A DNA stretch of 38,030 bases, from assembly GCA_937996655.1 (NCBI GenBank), contig CALKUK010000027.1:1-38030 (forward strand), given 5' to 3'. Position numbers and translations under genes: made by a program. The notes below the pieces were generated by a model, which made no database searches, was not told the origin of the DNA, and saw only the letters and a list, made by a program, of their open reading frames with translations. Origin of the DNA: an uncultured Sphingomonadaceae bacterium. GTDB lineage: Bacteria; Pseudomonadota; Alphaproteobacteria; Sphingomonadales; Sphingomonadaceae. This document shows positions 17,161 to 24,890 of the stretch, in pieces. How positions within the stretch are numbered: the first letter of the stretch is position 1; every line of letters begins with the position of its first letter.

Positions 17161-19110
17161 TCATGCCGCCAACGCCGAGACAACCGTGTTCACTTGCCCA
17201 CCTGTCGCATTGTAGATGGAAATCTTAATACCTTGGCCAGGCTGCGCCGAAAAGGAATTTCCAGAAATGCCAGCGCGATTCAGATTGTCCAGATATTTTG
17301 CCGTTTCTGGCGGAAGGTGTTCGCGCCATTGATCGCCGTATTGGCTGATCAAACCCTGGACGTTTCCTTGCCCCCAATTATAACCTGCTGCCGCTTTATT
17401 GACGTCGCCTTTGAACATTTTAAGCAAGTCTTGAAAATATCGAGCAGCAGCCTCTGACGATTTGGCAAGATCCCACACAGATTTTTCGTCAAGGCCATAA
17501 TCTTTTGCTGTCCCCGGCATAAACTGGAACGGACCCATAGCGCCAGCAGAAGAGACGGGGTTTTTGGGATCCCACTCTTGTTTGTGGATTTGCGCCAGCA
17601 ACCCAGATGGAAGACCGTATTGTTTTTCCAAGGCGCCAAACGCACCAGGGCGTTTGGCTTCCAGATATTGTTCTCCATAAGCAAAATGCTTTGAAGATGG
17701 AGAATTGTTGTTGGCTCCAGGCGCTACATAATTAAGGCCAGAGTTCCAAAGGCTGTAAAGAAGCCCAGGAATTGTCCCATATTGGAAAGCGGCGCCTATT
17801 GCTTTTTGAGTTTGGTTGGCAGCCGCGTTTTGTTCGGCTTCGACCGCTTTTTTGTTGCGCTGAAGGTCTTCCCATTGTTTTTGGTTGCCTTGCCAATAGA
17901 AAGGCGCTTTTCCATACGGATGTTCTGGCGTCGGGGCTTCGTCTCCTTTTTTCCCGCCCCCAGCGAGCCAATCAAGCAAGCTTAAGAATTTTGAAGTCAG
18001 CGTTGTGACTGTGTTTATGAATTTATCTACGGACTCTTTGAACTCTGGTTTTTCCATGTTCCTGGCGAGGTTTTCAAGCCAGGTTGCAAATGTTTCCAGG
18101 CCGTCTCTGAATCCCTTTGATTCAAAAACTTTTACCAACAAATCAGCAAAAGCAGTTGTAATGTGCCCAAGAGGTTTGGCCAAACCTTGCAAAGCAACTA
18201 CAAATTTGTTTGTAATTTCGCTTGTTGCCGTTTCCAATGACTGAATAAAATCTTCCCATCTGCTGATGGTATCTTTTCCAAGGGCCAGTTTTTCTAGCGT
18301 TCCCGGCAAAGCTCTGTTTGCCGCTTCAATTTCAGCAGCTGAATGGCCAGCCAATTCTCGAAGATTGGGAATGCCGCCAACCAATTCAGCCCAGCCGTAT
18401 CCTTCAGCTTGTGCCGTGAAGGCGCCAGTCCCTTGCTTGAGGGCTTGTTGAGATCTTGCGTGCAACGCCGCAATAACTTGCGGCATGAGCTGCGCCGAAG
18501 TTTTCCCTTCAATGTCCTCTTGAGAAATCCCAAGGTTTCGAAGACGCCATTGCTCGCCGTAATCAACCTGGGCTTGAGATATTTTCCCCAACAGCGCAGA
18601 CGACCCACTAAACCGCCGGTATACGGTTTGAACGGCTTGAAGTTCGTTGGGATTAAGACCGAGCGCACCAGCTTGTTGACGCGTTTGGCTGGCGCCGCGG
18701 GCCAACGCATCCAACCCAAAGAAACCCGTCGCTCCAGAAAGCAGGCCAAACGTTGTCGTCAAGGCGCCTGTAATCGCGCCCCATTTAAGCATAGAGAACG
18801 TGATGCCCTGAATGTTCTTCAGGGCTCTGCCGCTGTTGTTGCTGATGCTGACCATATTCCGGTCAGTCTTTTTCATTTCCTCGCTGATCTTGATTTGAGT
18901 GATTAACTGTTTGTTGAGAATGTTGGTTTGGGCTTCAACGGCATGAAGCAGTGAGTCCGCTTTGTCCGTTGTTCCGTCTATGGCATCCGTCGTCTTCTGC
19001 CAAACGCTGGGAAGTTTATCCAAATCTTTTTTGTATTTATCGAACAGATTTTTGAATGCCTTGAAAGCGGCATCATTTATCTCAATGTCGATAATAGATT
19101 TGACGGCCAC
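17161..19110 (-). CDS. Tape measure protein with lytic transglycosylase domain (649 aa)
   Basis: The start is GTG at 19110, directly after the chaperone TAG, with AGGGATG 7 nt before it. Residues 1-110 are helical (INDAAFKAFKNLFDKYKKDL), followed by a hydrophobic Gly-rich segment (GAITGALTTTFGLLSGATGF, ~residues 112-131), as in tape measures. The remaining core is largely helical with Trp- and Lys-rich parts. Residues ~490-590 form a soluble-lytic-transglycosylase domain: YGLPSGLLAQIHKQEWDP (Glu near 507 is the likely catalytic acid), SSAGAMGPFQFMPGTAKDYG, and AAGYNWGQGNV. It sets tail length and cuts peptidoglycan during DNA injection. A usual Ser after the catalytic Glu is replaced by Trp, a mild oddity. 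Confidence 0.9.
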   Translation of the reverse strand: MAVKSIIDIEINDAAFKAFKNLFDKYKKDLDKLPSVWQKTTDAIDGTTDKADSLLHAVEAQTNILNKQLITQIKISEEMKKTDRNMVSISNNSGRALKNIQGITFSMLKWGAITGALTTTFGLLSGATGFFGLDALARGASQTRQQAGALGLNPNELQAVQTVYRRFSGSSALLGKISQAQVDYGEQWRLRNLGISQEDIEGKTSAQLMPQVIAALHARSQQALKQGTGAFTAQAEGYGWAELVGGIPNLRELAGHSAAEIEAANRALPGTLEKLALGKDTISRWEDFIQSLETATSEITNKFVVALQGLAKPLGHITTAFADLLVKVFESKGFRDGLETFATWLENLARNMEKPEFKESVDKFINTVTTLTSKFLSLLDWLAGGGKKGDEAPTPEHPYGKAPFYWQGNQKQWEDLQRNKKAVEAEQNAAANQTQKAIGAAFQYGTIPGLLYSLWNSGLNYVAPGANNNSPSSKHFAYGEQYLEAKRPGAFGALEKQYGLPSGLLAQIHKQEWDPKNPVSSAGAMGPFQFMPGTAKDYGLDEKSVWDLAKSSEAAARYFQDLLKMFKGDVNKAAAGYNWGQGNVQGLISQYGDQWREHLPPETAKYLDNLNRAGISGNSFSAQPGQGIKISIYNATGGQVNTVVSALAA

Positions 19111-19811
19111 CTAAATCATCCCTGCTTGCTTGAGTGAACCAAGAAGATAGCGTTGTCGATATTCATGCGCCGTCTCCCATTTCCACTCGGGGACTTGCTT
19201 TCTAAAATACTCAGCAAACCCCTCGTTAGCAATCCAATCTAAGCAGGCACTGACGATGTGTTCGCCGTAAGCGCAGAAGTTTCGGTCTCGGTCGATATCG
19301 GCAAGGAAGCGGCGAACGCCGTAGAGTTCAAGGACGTTGTCCGCGATCCCCACAAAGCCATCCTTTCTAGGACCGACGCCACTTCCGTTTTCCGGCTCAT
19401 GGCAGAGGCGCAGATAAAAAAACAGATCAGCCCCTCTACCTCCGCGATGTCGTCACCATCCAAAAGCTTTTTGTCGATCGCATCCTGAAAAGGCACCGTC
19501 ACCCAACCTGCTTCAGAAGGCATGACGACATTGGACAGACGCCGAATCTCGGCCATCAAGCCCATTTCAACGCCAGCGCGCCCTTCCCAGACGCCCTGGT
19601 CAACGGCAATCTTCTTCAGCAGCATCGCCGCCACTCGCGGGCCTGAAATGAAACTCAAACCCTCGGAAATGATCGCGGCAAACGTCTTGCTAATGATCAA
19701 AAAGTATTTTTCAAACACCTCACGCGAGATCGGAGTGCTGTGGACGTAGATGGTCGTATTGTCCTCAGTCTCAATTTCAGTGATGAGGTTCAACTTGTTA
19801 TCAAGACGCAT
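19111..19811 (-). CDS. Tail assembly chaperone, -1 frameshift fusion product (about 233 aa)
   Basis: Reading starts at the ATG at 19811 and, after a -1 slip on the T7 run at 19416-19422, continues in the second frame to TAG at 19111. The fusion is 132 residues of the zero frame plus 101 new ones. The shifted part reads YLRLCHEPENGSG directly after the slip, then GIADNVLELYGVRRFLADID and DWIANEGFAEYFRKQVPEWK, which is well-formed helical protein sequence without a good start codon of its own (only an internal GTG at 19353). Frameshifted chaperone pairs between tube and tape-measure genes are conserved in tailed phages (lambda gpG/gpGT type). The pair would coat the tape measure during tail assembly. 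Slippage itself is inferred. Confidence 0.8.
19239..19811 (-). CDS. Tail assembly chaperone, zero-frame product (190 aa)
   Basis: Without frameshifting, translation from the ATG at 19811 ends at 19239. The first 132 residues are shared with the fusion and contain YVHSTPISREVFEKYFLIIS, AAMLLKKIAVDQGVWEG and DDIAEVEGLICFF. After the slippery site the tail reads ICASAMSRKTEVAS and ends in a Ser/Thr-rich low-complexity segment (LPISTETETSALTANTSS), which looks like an unconstrained readthrough of the other frame. In the related lambda system the unshifted product is the more abundant chaperone. It lies between the tail tube and the tape measure, the standard position. Confidence 0.8.
   Translation of the reverse strand: MRLDNKLNLITEIETEDNTTIYVHSTPISREVFEKYFLIISKTFAAIISEGLSFISGPRVAAMLLKKIAVDQGVWEGRAGVEMGLMAEIRRLSNVVMPSEAGWVTVPFQDAIDKKLLDGDDIAEVEGLICFFICASAMSRKTEVASVLERMALWGSRTTSLNSTAFAASLPISTETETSALTANTSSVPA
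19416..19422 (-). other. Slippery heptamer T_TTT_TTT for -1 frameshifting
   Basis: On the minus strand the zero-frame codons are TGT TTT TTT ATC, so seven T form an ideal X_XXY_YYZ slip site. Residues 131-132 (Phe-Phe) are decoded there. The -1 frame has no stop from this point to 19111. A downstream stimulatory structure was not worked out. Confidence 0.8.
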
Positions 19812-19837
19812 TTGCTGCTTTCGTCTGATAGAGGTTG

Positions 19838-19869
19838 ACGCCTGAGCACCTCTTCCAATGCCCAGGCGC
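19838..19869 (-). other. Hairpin between tube and chaperone genes
   Basis: Arms CGCCTG (19839-19844) and CAGGCG (19863-19868) can pair, with a mismatch and further inner pairs, in the 66-bp gap after the tube stop. There is no U-tract, so it is not a simple terminator; mRNA processing or a partial attenuator are possibilities. Confidence 0.3.
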
Positions 19870-19877
19870 TAAGAAGG

Positions 19878-20324
19878 TTAGATGAGGCTCCAGAGCGAAT
19901 TGTTGATCTGGTAATAGCCCTTCACGGTCACAACGTAGCCAGCGTCTTCGCCCGCGAAGTTCAACTCGCGAACGTTATCGATGGCGCAGTTGTTCATGGT
20001 GTAGGACGGCAGGCTCGACGTATCGGGCGTCACCGTCACATCGCCAATCACGCTCAAGGTCTGGCGCTGAGTTTCCCACTGGGGAGCCAGCGACTGGGTT
20101 TTGAGCAGCGCAATGGTGATCGTCACCATCTGGTAGGGCAACGGCGACTGCACCGTGCCCGTCATGGTCGGAATGGCGGTGGTGGTCTCACCTTCAAACG
20201 CCATAGTAATGCCAGGACGCCCCAGATAGGGCGCCGTGACATTCAGGTTCGGGAAAGACGGGATCACCACGCTGCCACGAAGGCGGTTGAGTGTCCCCTG
20301 GACGACTTGCGGATTGCCAGCCAT
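19878..20324 (-). CDS. Tail tube protein, DUF3277-like (148 aa)
   Basis: Size, position just after the sheath and sequence pattern fit the inner tube of myophages with DUF3383-type sheaths. The product begins MAGNPQVVQGTLNRLRGSVV, with SFPNLNVTAPYLGRPGITMA, an MTGTVQSPLPYQMVTITIAL beta segment, GDVTVTPDTSSLPSYTMNNC and a C-terminal VTVKGYYQINNSLWSLI. This resembles the DUF3277 tail-tube family (from memory). The tube stacks as hexamers inside the sheath. The start ATG at 20324 lies 15 bp after the sheath stop. Confidence 0.85.
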   Translation of the reverse strand: MAGNPQVVQGTLNRLRGSVVIPSFPNLNVTAPYLGRPGITMAFEGETTTAIPTMTGTVQSPLPYQMVTITIALLKTQSLAPQWETQRQTLSVIGDVTVTPDTSSLPSYTMNNCAIDNVRELNFAGEDAGYVVTVKGYYQINNSLWSLI

Positions 20325-20339
20325 TTGCGTGGGCTCCTA

Positions 20340-21944
20340 TTAACCAGCCGCCGGGAACGACGTGACGTTGACGTAAAAGACGATCTGCGTAAACCCGCGC
20401 TGCGGCGTGTAGCTGACAGCCAGGCCGCGGTAAATACCCGCCGGGTAGTCGGTCGGGTTCTGCGACACGTAGGTCGCAAACGGAACCGCCGTCACCGTCA
20501 CAGGAGCCAGCGCCAGCCCGAAGGCAATGGCGTTGTTCATCACCACCTGGGCGGCAGCCCGAAGCCGGTTGATGCCGTTCTGGTCGTAATAAAGCGGGTT
20601 CTGCGGGTTGTTGGATCCGTTGATCACCGCGTTTGAGATCATCTCATCCGCCGTAATTTGCACCCAATCCACCGAATACCAGTAGGTCAGATCGTGACCG
20701 TCTTCGGTCGTGCCCCACAGGATGATCGTGTTGCTGATGCCGCCCTCGGCGCCAGTTCCGATGACGTTGGTGTAAGCCGCTTTCAGCGTGGTCAACAAAG
20801 CGTTGTTGCCTCGCGTCGGGAACGGCGTGACACCGTAGACGTAGCTGAAGGCAAATGGCGTGACGAGGTTGGCCGCAGACGGGTTGTAGGAAAGCATCAT
20901 GTAGAATGCAGAAGCGATGCTGAACTCCGACGCTGCCACCACACCAGTGTTGGCGTAGAGGCTGGCTTGCAGAGTGCCAAGAACCGAACTGGTGCCCGGA
21001 TTGGCCGACACCGCATAGACCAGCGACGTGCCGGTGGTGCCAGGCAACGCAAGCCAAGTGCCGTTATACGCTGTCGGGGTGCAACCCGAGATCGTGAACC
21101 AGTTGCCAGGCACAACGCCGTGGGCAGTGGTCGTCACCGCGGTCACATACGTCGTGGTTGCCGAGTAGCTGATCGAAGACAGAGCATTCGCCGAATAAGT
21201 GCCGAAATTCGGCGACTCGATCAGCGTAAACGCGCATTTCATCAAGTTGGTGTAGTTGGTGGAGGTCGCCAGCGTCGTCGTGATGAAGAAGTAGGTTTTT
21301 GAGGTGTTGGACTCAAAACTCTGCAACATCGTCAGGAAGCTGGCAACGCTGTCCCAGGTGCGCGGAACAACGTAGGCGTAGAAATAGCCAGCGGCGCCAG
21401 GCGTGTAGTTGCTGTTTGGGTTGGCGGCAATGTAGGACGTCAAGGTGGCAACACCCTGGTCTACGCTGCCAATGCCGAGTTCCAGCACGTAGCACGACAC
21501 GTTCGACCCTTGAGCAAAGAACGTGTTGACCATGGCTTGCAGCTCAACGGCGCTGTCAGGCAGATACGTGCCGCCAGAGCCAGCGCCGATGGCGGTGCCA
21601 ACCAGCGTGAACGTGAACGCCGTGGTGGTGGTCGGCGTGCAAAGCCACGTTCCGTTGTAGGACGACACCGACACACCGGACACGACCAGATAAACCGGCG
21701 TGCCAACCGTCAGGCCATGCGCGACGGTGGTGGTGATGGTGGCGACGTTGGTTGCCCACGACGCCGAAGTGATGGCCTTGGACGTCACCAAGATCGACGT
21801 AAGAGCAGAAGCTTGAGTGAGAAGCGTGGCGGTGCCCACGCTGGTGGTCGTCGCACCCTGGGAGATGAGTGCGCCGGACTGCTGCAGAGTGGCGGGCGTC
21901 GGCCCGACAGTCTGAGAGACGTTGACTGTGACAATACTCGGCAT
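20340..21944 (-). CDS. Contractile tail sheath protein, DUF3383-like (534 aa)
   Basis: The product starts MPSIVTVNVSQTVGPTPATL, then LQQSGALISQGATT, the usual opening of DUF3383-type sheath proteins. It includes VAAASEFSIASAFYMMLSYN-like helical regions, NLVTPFAFSYVYGVTPFPTR, TNVIGTGAEGGISNTIILWG, GHDLTYWYSVDWVQITADEM, NPLYYDQNGINRLRAAAQVV and a C-terminal YRGLAVSYTPQRGFTQIVFY. Two inserted beta modules of the HG..VG..V...G...YNGTW type lie at about residues 61-127 and 258-325. They probably project outward from the sheath and are shared with baseplate proteins in this genome. The gene shows that the tail is contractile. Confidence 0.9.
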   Translation of the reverse strand: MPSIVTVNVSQTVGPTPATLQQSGALISQGATTTSVGTATLLTQASALTSILVTSKAITSASWATNVATITTTVAHGLTVGTPVYLVVSGVSVSSYNGTWLCTPTTTTAFTFTLVGTAIGAGSGGTYLPDSAVELQAMVNTFFAQGSNVSCYVLELGIGSVDQGVATLTSYIAANPNSNYTPGAAGYFYAYVVPRTWDSVASFLTMLQSFESNTSKTYFFITTTLATSTNYTNLMKCAFTLIESPNFGTYSANALSSISYSATTTYVTAVTTTAHGVVPGNWFTISGCTPTAYNGTWLALPGTTGTSLVYAVSANPGTSSVLGTLQASLYANTGVVAASEFSIASAFYMMLSYNPSAANLVTPFAFSYVYGVTPFPTRGNNALLTTLKAAYTNVIGTGAEGGISNTIILWGTTEDGHDLTYWYSVDWVQITADEMISNAVINGSNNPQNPLYYDQNGINRLRAAAQVVMNNAIAFGLALAPVTVTAVPFATYVSQNPTDYPAGIYRGLAVSYTPQRGFTQIVFYVNVTSFPAAG

Positions 21945-21979
21945 GGATGGCTCCGGCGATTGGGTGCGACGACTTCAGA

Positions 21980-22342
21980 TCAGCGGTAAGCGACCGACAC
22001 CACCTGAGAAGCGCCAGGGGCGATGACGATGCCAGCAGTGACCGGCCAGTCGAAAGCGTAAGTGCCGACAACCGCAGGGATCACAGCAATCAGGCTGGCG
22101 GCACCCGTGCCGCTGGTGGTGGCATAGTCATACACCGCACCGGCAGAACCGGCGGTGGTGACGCTGATGCGGCCAATGTAACCAGCGCCGGTCTTGACGA
22201 CGGTGGCGGCGGTGATGTTCAGCACCGAGGCTTCCGAACCCTGATTGTCAGCGACAAGCAGATTGCCGTTGGCGTCGACAGCAAGCGGTTTCGCAACGCC
22301 ACTGGCTACGGCGGGATAGACTTGGTTGGGAGACTGAGGCAT
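21980..22342 (-). CDS. Small beta-rich virion protein (120 aa)
   Basis: The product begins MPQSPNQVYPAVASGVAKPL, then AVDANGNLLVADNQGSE, and has alternating strands (VLNITAATVVKTGAGYIGRI, GTYAFDWPVTAGIVIAPGAS). The N-terminus and overall pattern are like small decoration or tail-decoration proteins of phages. It sits between the 318-aa neck-region protein and the sheath, each with a short gap. A structural role is likely; the position in the virion is unknown. Confidence 0.65.
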   Translation of the reverse strand: MPQSPNQVYPAVASGVAKPLAVDANGNLLVADNQGSEASVLNITAATVVKTGAGYIGRISVTTAGSAGAVYDYATTSGTGAASLIAVIPAVVGTYAFDWPVTAGIVIAPGASQVVSVAYR

Positions 22343-22357
22343 TGGAAAACTCCTTGG

Positions 22358-23314
22358 TTAAGCGGCGACAGGATAAGGGGCGACGGTGTATTGAATGATG
22401 CATTCCTCAATCAACTGCCGCGCAACGTCGTTGATGCGTGTTTGGTAGTAACTCACATCATACTCAATAGTCTTCTTCATTGCGATAGATTGTATCTCGG
22501 ATTGGGTCCGCTTGTCATCGCGCATCGTCGGCATGTTCATGATGCCAATTACGTCGGTGAGAAGGCTGTATTGATTCACCGTGTCGGCGAAATCCAACGC
22601 CGTGCTATTGTTCACGCCATACAACGTGATCCGAACATGATCGGTCGCCAACTGATAATGGGTGGCATTGATCGTCAGGACAGGCGCCGCCTGAATCGCC
22701 GCCGTCTGGGCTGGCTCAATGTGAACAACACCATACGGCGGCACAATGTTGCTCGGCACCAAAAACGATGGATACAGCGTGATTGCCGGGTTCGGGATTG
22801 TCAGCCACGCAGGCGAATACGTCTGAAGCGCCAACCACGCCGGGAGGCTGTTGGAGACGATCAAATTGGCGGGCGAAAGGTCATACAGGTTCGTAACTAG
22901 CTGAGACGCCAGAGCCGGGTAAACGGCGTCTCCCGCATAGTGATACAGGCCCGCCTGTTGATAGAACATCCCGCGCTGAGAGAACGAGAACCGAATGTCG
23001 TCGACCGTCGCCACCCACATGACCTGGCCGTTGACCTGGTTCAATTTCTCGACGGGTTGCGTTGTGGTGAAAATGACACGGTTAACGCCGATCGTCTCAT
23101 CCTCACGTTGCTCACGCACCGAAGCGTAATGCAAAGAGCCTTGGACAACGATCGTCTCACCGGCCAGCCAAAACACGTAACCATCAAGCGGCAGGATCCG
23201 CTTCACGTATTTCGTGAAGACGACCGACGCGCTCTCCGAAATCATCGTCAAGCCATCGGCCAACGTAGATCGAAGCTGTCCGCCTTTGCCCAGGCTCTCG
23301 TTGACTGTTGCCAT
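22358..23314 (-). CDS. Neck/tail-region structural protein (318 aa)
   Basis: The ATG at 23314 overlaps the stop of the upstream 177-aa gene as TGATG. The product has RILPLDGYVFWLAGETIVVQ, GSLHYASVREQREDETIGVN, LNQVNGQVMWVATVDDIRFS, QQAGLYHYAGDAVYPALASQ, LPAWLALQTYSPAWLTIPNP, YPSFLVPSNIVPPYGVVHIE and a helical C-terminus (QSIAMKKTIEYDVSYYQTRI). This type of protein is regularly found between connector and sheath genes in DUF3383-sheath myophages. A role as tail terminator or neck collar is inferred; no catalytic motif is seen. Confidence 0.65.
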   Translation of the reverse strand: MATVNESLGKGGQLRSTLADGLTMISESASVVFTKYVKRILPLDGYVFWLAGETIVVQGSLHYASVREQREDETIGVNRVIFTTTQPVEKLNQVNGQVMWVATVDDIRFSFSQRGMFYQQAGLYHYAGDAVYPALASQLVTNLYDLSPANLIVSNSLPAWLALQTYSPAWLTIPNPAITLYPSFLVPSNIVPPYGVVHIEPAQTAAIQAAPVLTINATHYQLATDHVRITLYGVNNSTALDFADTVNQYSLLTDVIGIMNMPTMRDDKRTQSEIQSIAMKKTIEYDVSYYQTRINDVARQLIEECIIQYTVAPYPVAA

Positions 23315-23847
23315 CAGTCAATCCACGCTTTGAAGTTGGCTTGGTATAGCCCGGTGTCGATGAACGAAGGCCGTGGTCCGCGTTTGGCATACGGGTGTTT
23401 CATCCGATGATTGACGCCCATCAAAGCGGCTTGCGTCGGCACGCCGCGAGCAACGCCATCAAGGAATTGCAACGAGAGAAAATGTTTGAACGCGGCTTCG
23501 ACCTCGCTCATGGCTTCGCTTACAGGCCCTTGTTTGGACGGGCTCAAAGGCTCGTCAGCCACAGGCGCACCCATAAGCACATTTTGAATTGCGCCATTAA
23601 CCGAATGCTCTAAAGCCTTGGCAATCAGATCAACGCCGACCTCTTCGAAAAACAACTCCATGACGTGGTATTTGGCTTCAAGCCTTTCGGCCACGTCAAA
23701 TGTCGTTTTTGCCATAGGCGCAGCAATAGCTGGCGCTTCTATGTTGCCAGCTTTTGCCTTTCCGTATTTGTAAGCCTTGTTTTTGGCTTTTTCATACGAT
23801 TCAGAATTGTCGTATTGTTGCTCAATGACGCCGAGATGCAGGATCAT
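23314..23847 (-). CDS. Neck/tail completion-like protein (177 aa)
   Basis: The start was set at the ATG at 23847, which overlaps the upstream stop as ATGA; the longer open frame to 24216 is a shadow of the connector gene. The product begins MILHLGVIEQQYDNSESYEK, a Lys/Tyr-rich helical stretch, then KTTFDVAERLEAKYHVMELF and FEEVGVDLIAKALEHSVNGA, AFKHFLSLQFLDGVARGVPT and a C-terminal FIDTGLYQANFKAWID. The ending pattern (.L.DTG.Y....F..WI.) resembles the end of neck and minor tail proteins of the HK97-gp10-like group. Function is inferred from position and this weak resemblance. Confidence 0.65.
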   Translation of the reverse strand: MILHLGVIEQQYDNSESYEKAKNKAYKYGKAKAGNIEAPAIAAPMAKTTFDVAERLEAKYHVMELFFEEVGVDLIAKALEHSVNGAIQNVLMGAPVADEPLSPSKQGPVSEAMSEVEAAFKHFLSLQFLDGVARGVPTQAALMGVNHRMKHPYAKRGPRPSFIDTGLYQANFKAWID

Positions 23848-24308
23848 GCCACACCCCACATCGTCCCGTAGGTCTGCGCCATCGCAAGATAAGCGCGCCC
23901 CCAAGGCGTTTTGAGGCTCTGCAAATTGGCAAGCGTCAGGTTCTTCAACGCATCGGGAACCGCAAGGCTGTCGCTGGTTCCCTGATCGGACGCCGCCTGG
24001 ACAACACCGGCGGCAAAATTGTTGATCTTCAGCGAAGCCCGAAGATCGGCAAAATACGTGCGGCCAGGCTGGTCCTGAGCGTAATTGACAAGGTTGTCGG
24101 CAGCCAGATTGTAAACGGCCTCGACGTAAAGGTTCGTCGATGTGGCGGCGCCGGAAGGGGAGCCAACGGTGGCGAGAGCCGGATTGACCAGCATCGTCGC
24201 CACCGAAAAAGACCAACTGATCACAGGGCTATCTGTCGGCAGCACCAAGGGGCTGATACCCATGATGTTGTAGATGAACCAGCTAAACCCTGCGAGAGTT
24301 GGTTGCAT
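23844..24308 (-). CDS. Head-tail connector-like protein (154 aa)
   Basis: Two adjacent ATGs (24311 and 24308) could start this gene; the second is favoured since the AGGAAGG ribosome site is then 5 nt away. The product includes GFSWFIYNIMGISPLVLPTD, YVEAVYNLAADNLVNYAQDQ, YFADLRASLKINNFAAGVVQ and LKTPWGRAYLAMAQTYGTMW. The last motif (T.WGR.YL..A...G..WG..) is characteristic of small connector proteins in phages with this capsid type (DUF4054-like, from memory). It overlaps both neighbours by 1-4 nt. It probably forms the ring below the portal. Confidence 0.7.
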   Translation of the reverse strand: MQPTLAGFSWFIYNIMGISPLVLPTDSPVISWSFSVATMLVNPALATVGSPSGAATSTNLYVEAVYNLAADNLVNYAQDQPGRTYFADLRASLKINNFAAGVVQAASDQGTSDSLAVPDALKNLTLANLQSLKTPWGRAYLAMAQTYGTMWGVA

Positions 24309-24826
24309 CATCCCTTCCTGGGTCGACCACGACCGCGCTTGGCGCCACTATCGGCCCCATCTCGCGTGACCTCAACCCGCTCGTTCAAGCCAGGCTCCGT
24401 CGAACCATTCTGCTCGACAACCTCAAGTTCCAGCGACTCCAGCTTGGCGCCGCCTTCAGTCGCACGCTCAATGGCAGCATGCAGCGCAGCCGCAGACATC
24501 TTGCGAGCCTCCTGGCTCGTCTCCTGCAACACGCCGGCATTATGCTCATCAGCATACATAATCTTCTCAACCTTGATCGGTTTGTCGAAGCAATAGCACA
24601 AACCCACAAACGGCTTGCTCCGATCAATGTCGGCAACATCAACCAACCCGTAAGCCTTGTGCTGGTCAATGATCATGTTCAGCACATTCTGCGGCGCATT
24701 CGGCTGGTAGATCACAATCTGGCTGCCAGGTTGAATCTGCTGACGGCGCACGTTGCTTTCTTCAGGAATGCGGTAGATGAAATCATGCTTCTGCTTGCTG
24801 GCATTGGCAATGTAGAGAGTAGGCAT
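24308..24826 (-). CDS. Capsid-region protein with AT-hook-like C-terminus (172 aa)
   Basis: The product starts MPTLYIANASKQKHDFIYRI, includes GSQIVIYQPNAPQNVLNMII, DIDRSKPFVGLCYCFDKPIK, a helical Ala/Glu-rich section (QEARKMSAAALHAAIERATE), and ends with KRGRGRPRKG, a close match to the AT-hook core RGRP. The N-terminal portion is like a common phage protein coded next to DUF2184-type capsid genes. The gene follows the major capsid gene by 64 bp. The AT-hook may bind DNA, for instance packaged DNA inside the capsid, but this is inference. Confidence 0.7.
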   Translation of the reverse strand: MPTLYIANASKQKHDFIYRIPEESNVRRQQIQPGSQIVIYQPNAPQNVLNMIIDQHKAYGLVDVADIDRSKPFVGLCYCFDKPIKVEKIMYADEHNAGVLQETSQEARKMSAAALHAAIERATEGGAKLESLELEVVEQNGSTEPGLNERVEVTRDGADSGAKRGRGRPRKG

Positions 24827-24890
24827 ATCATTCTCCTCTTGAGTGAAGATCAGCCAGCAGGTTGCTGCCTACTGGCTGATCCCAATTCCA

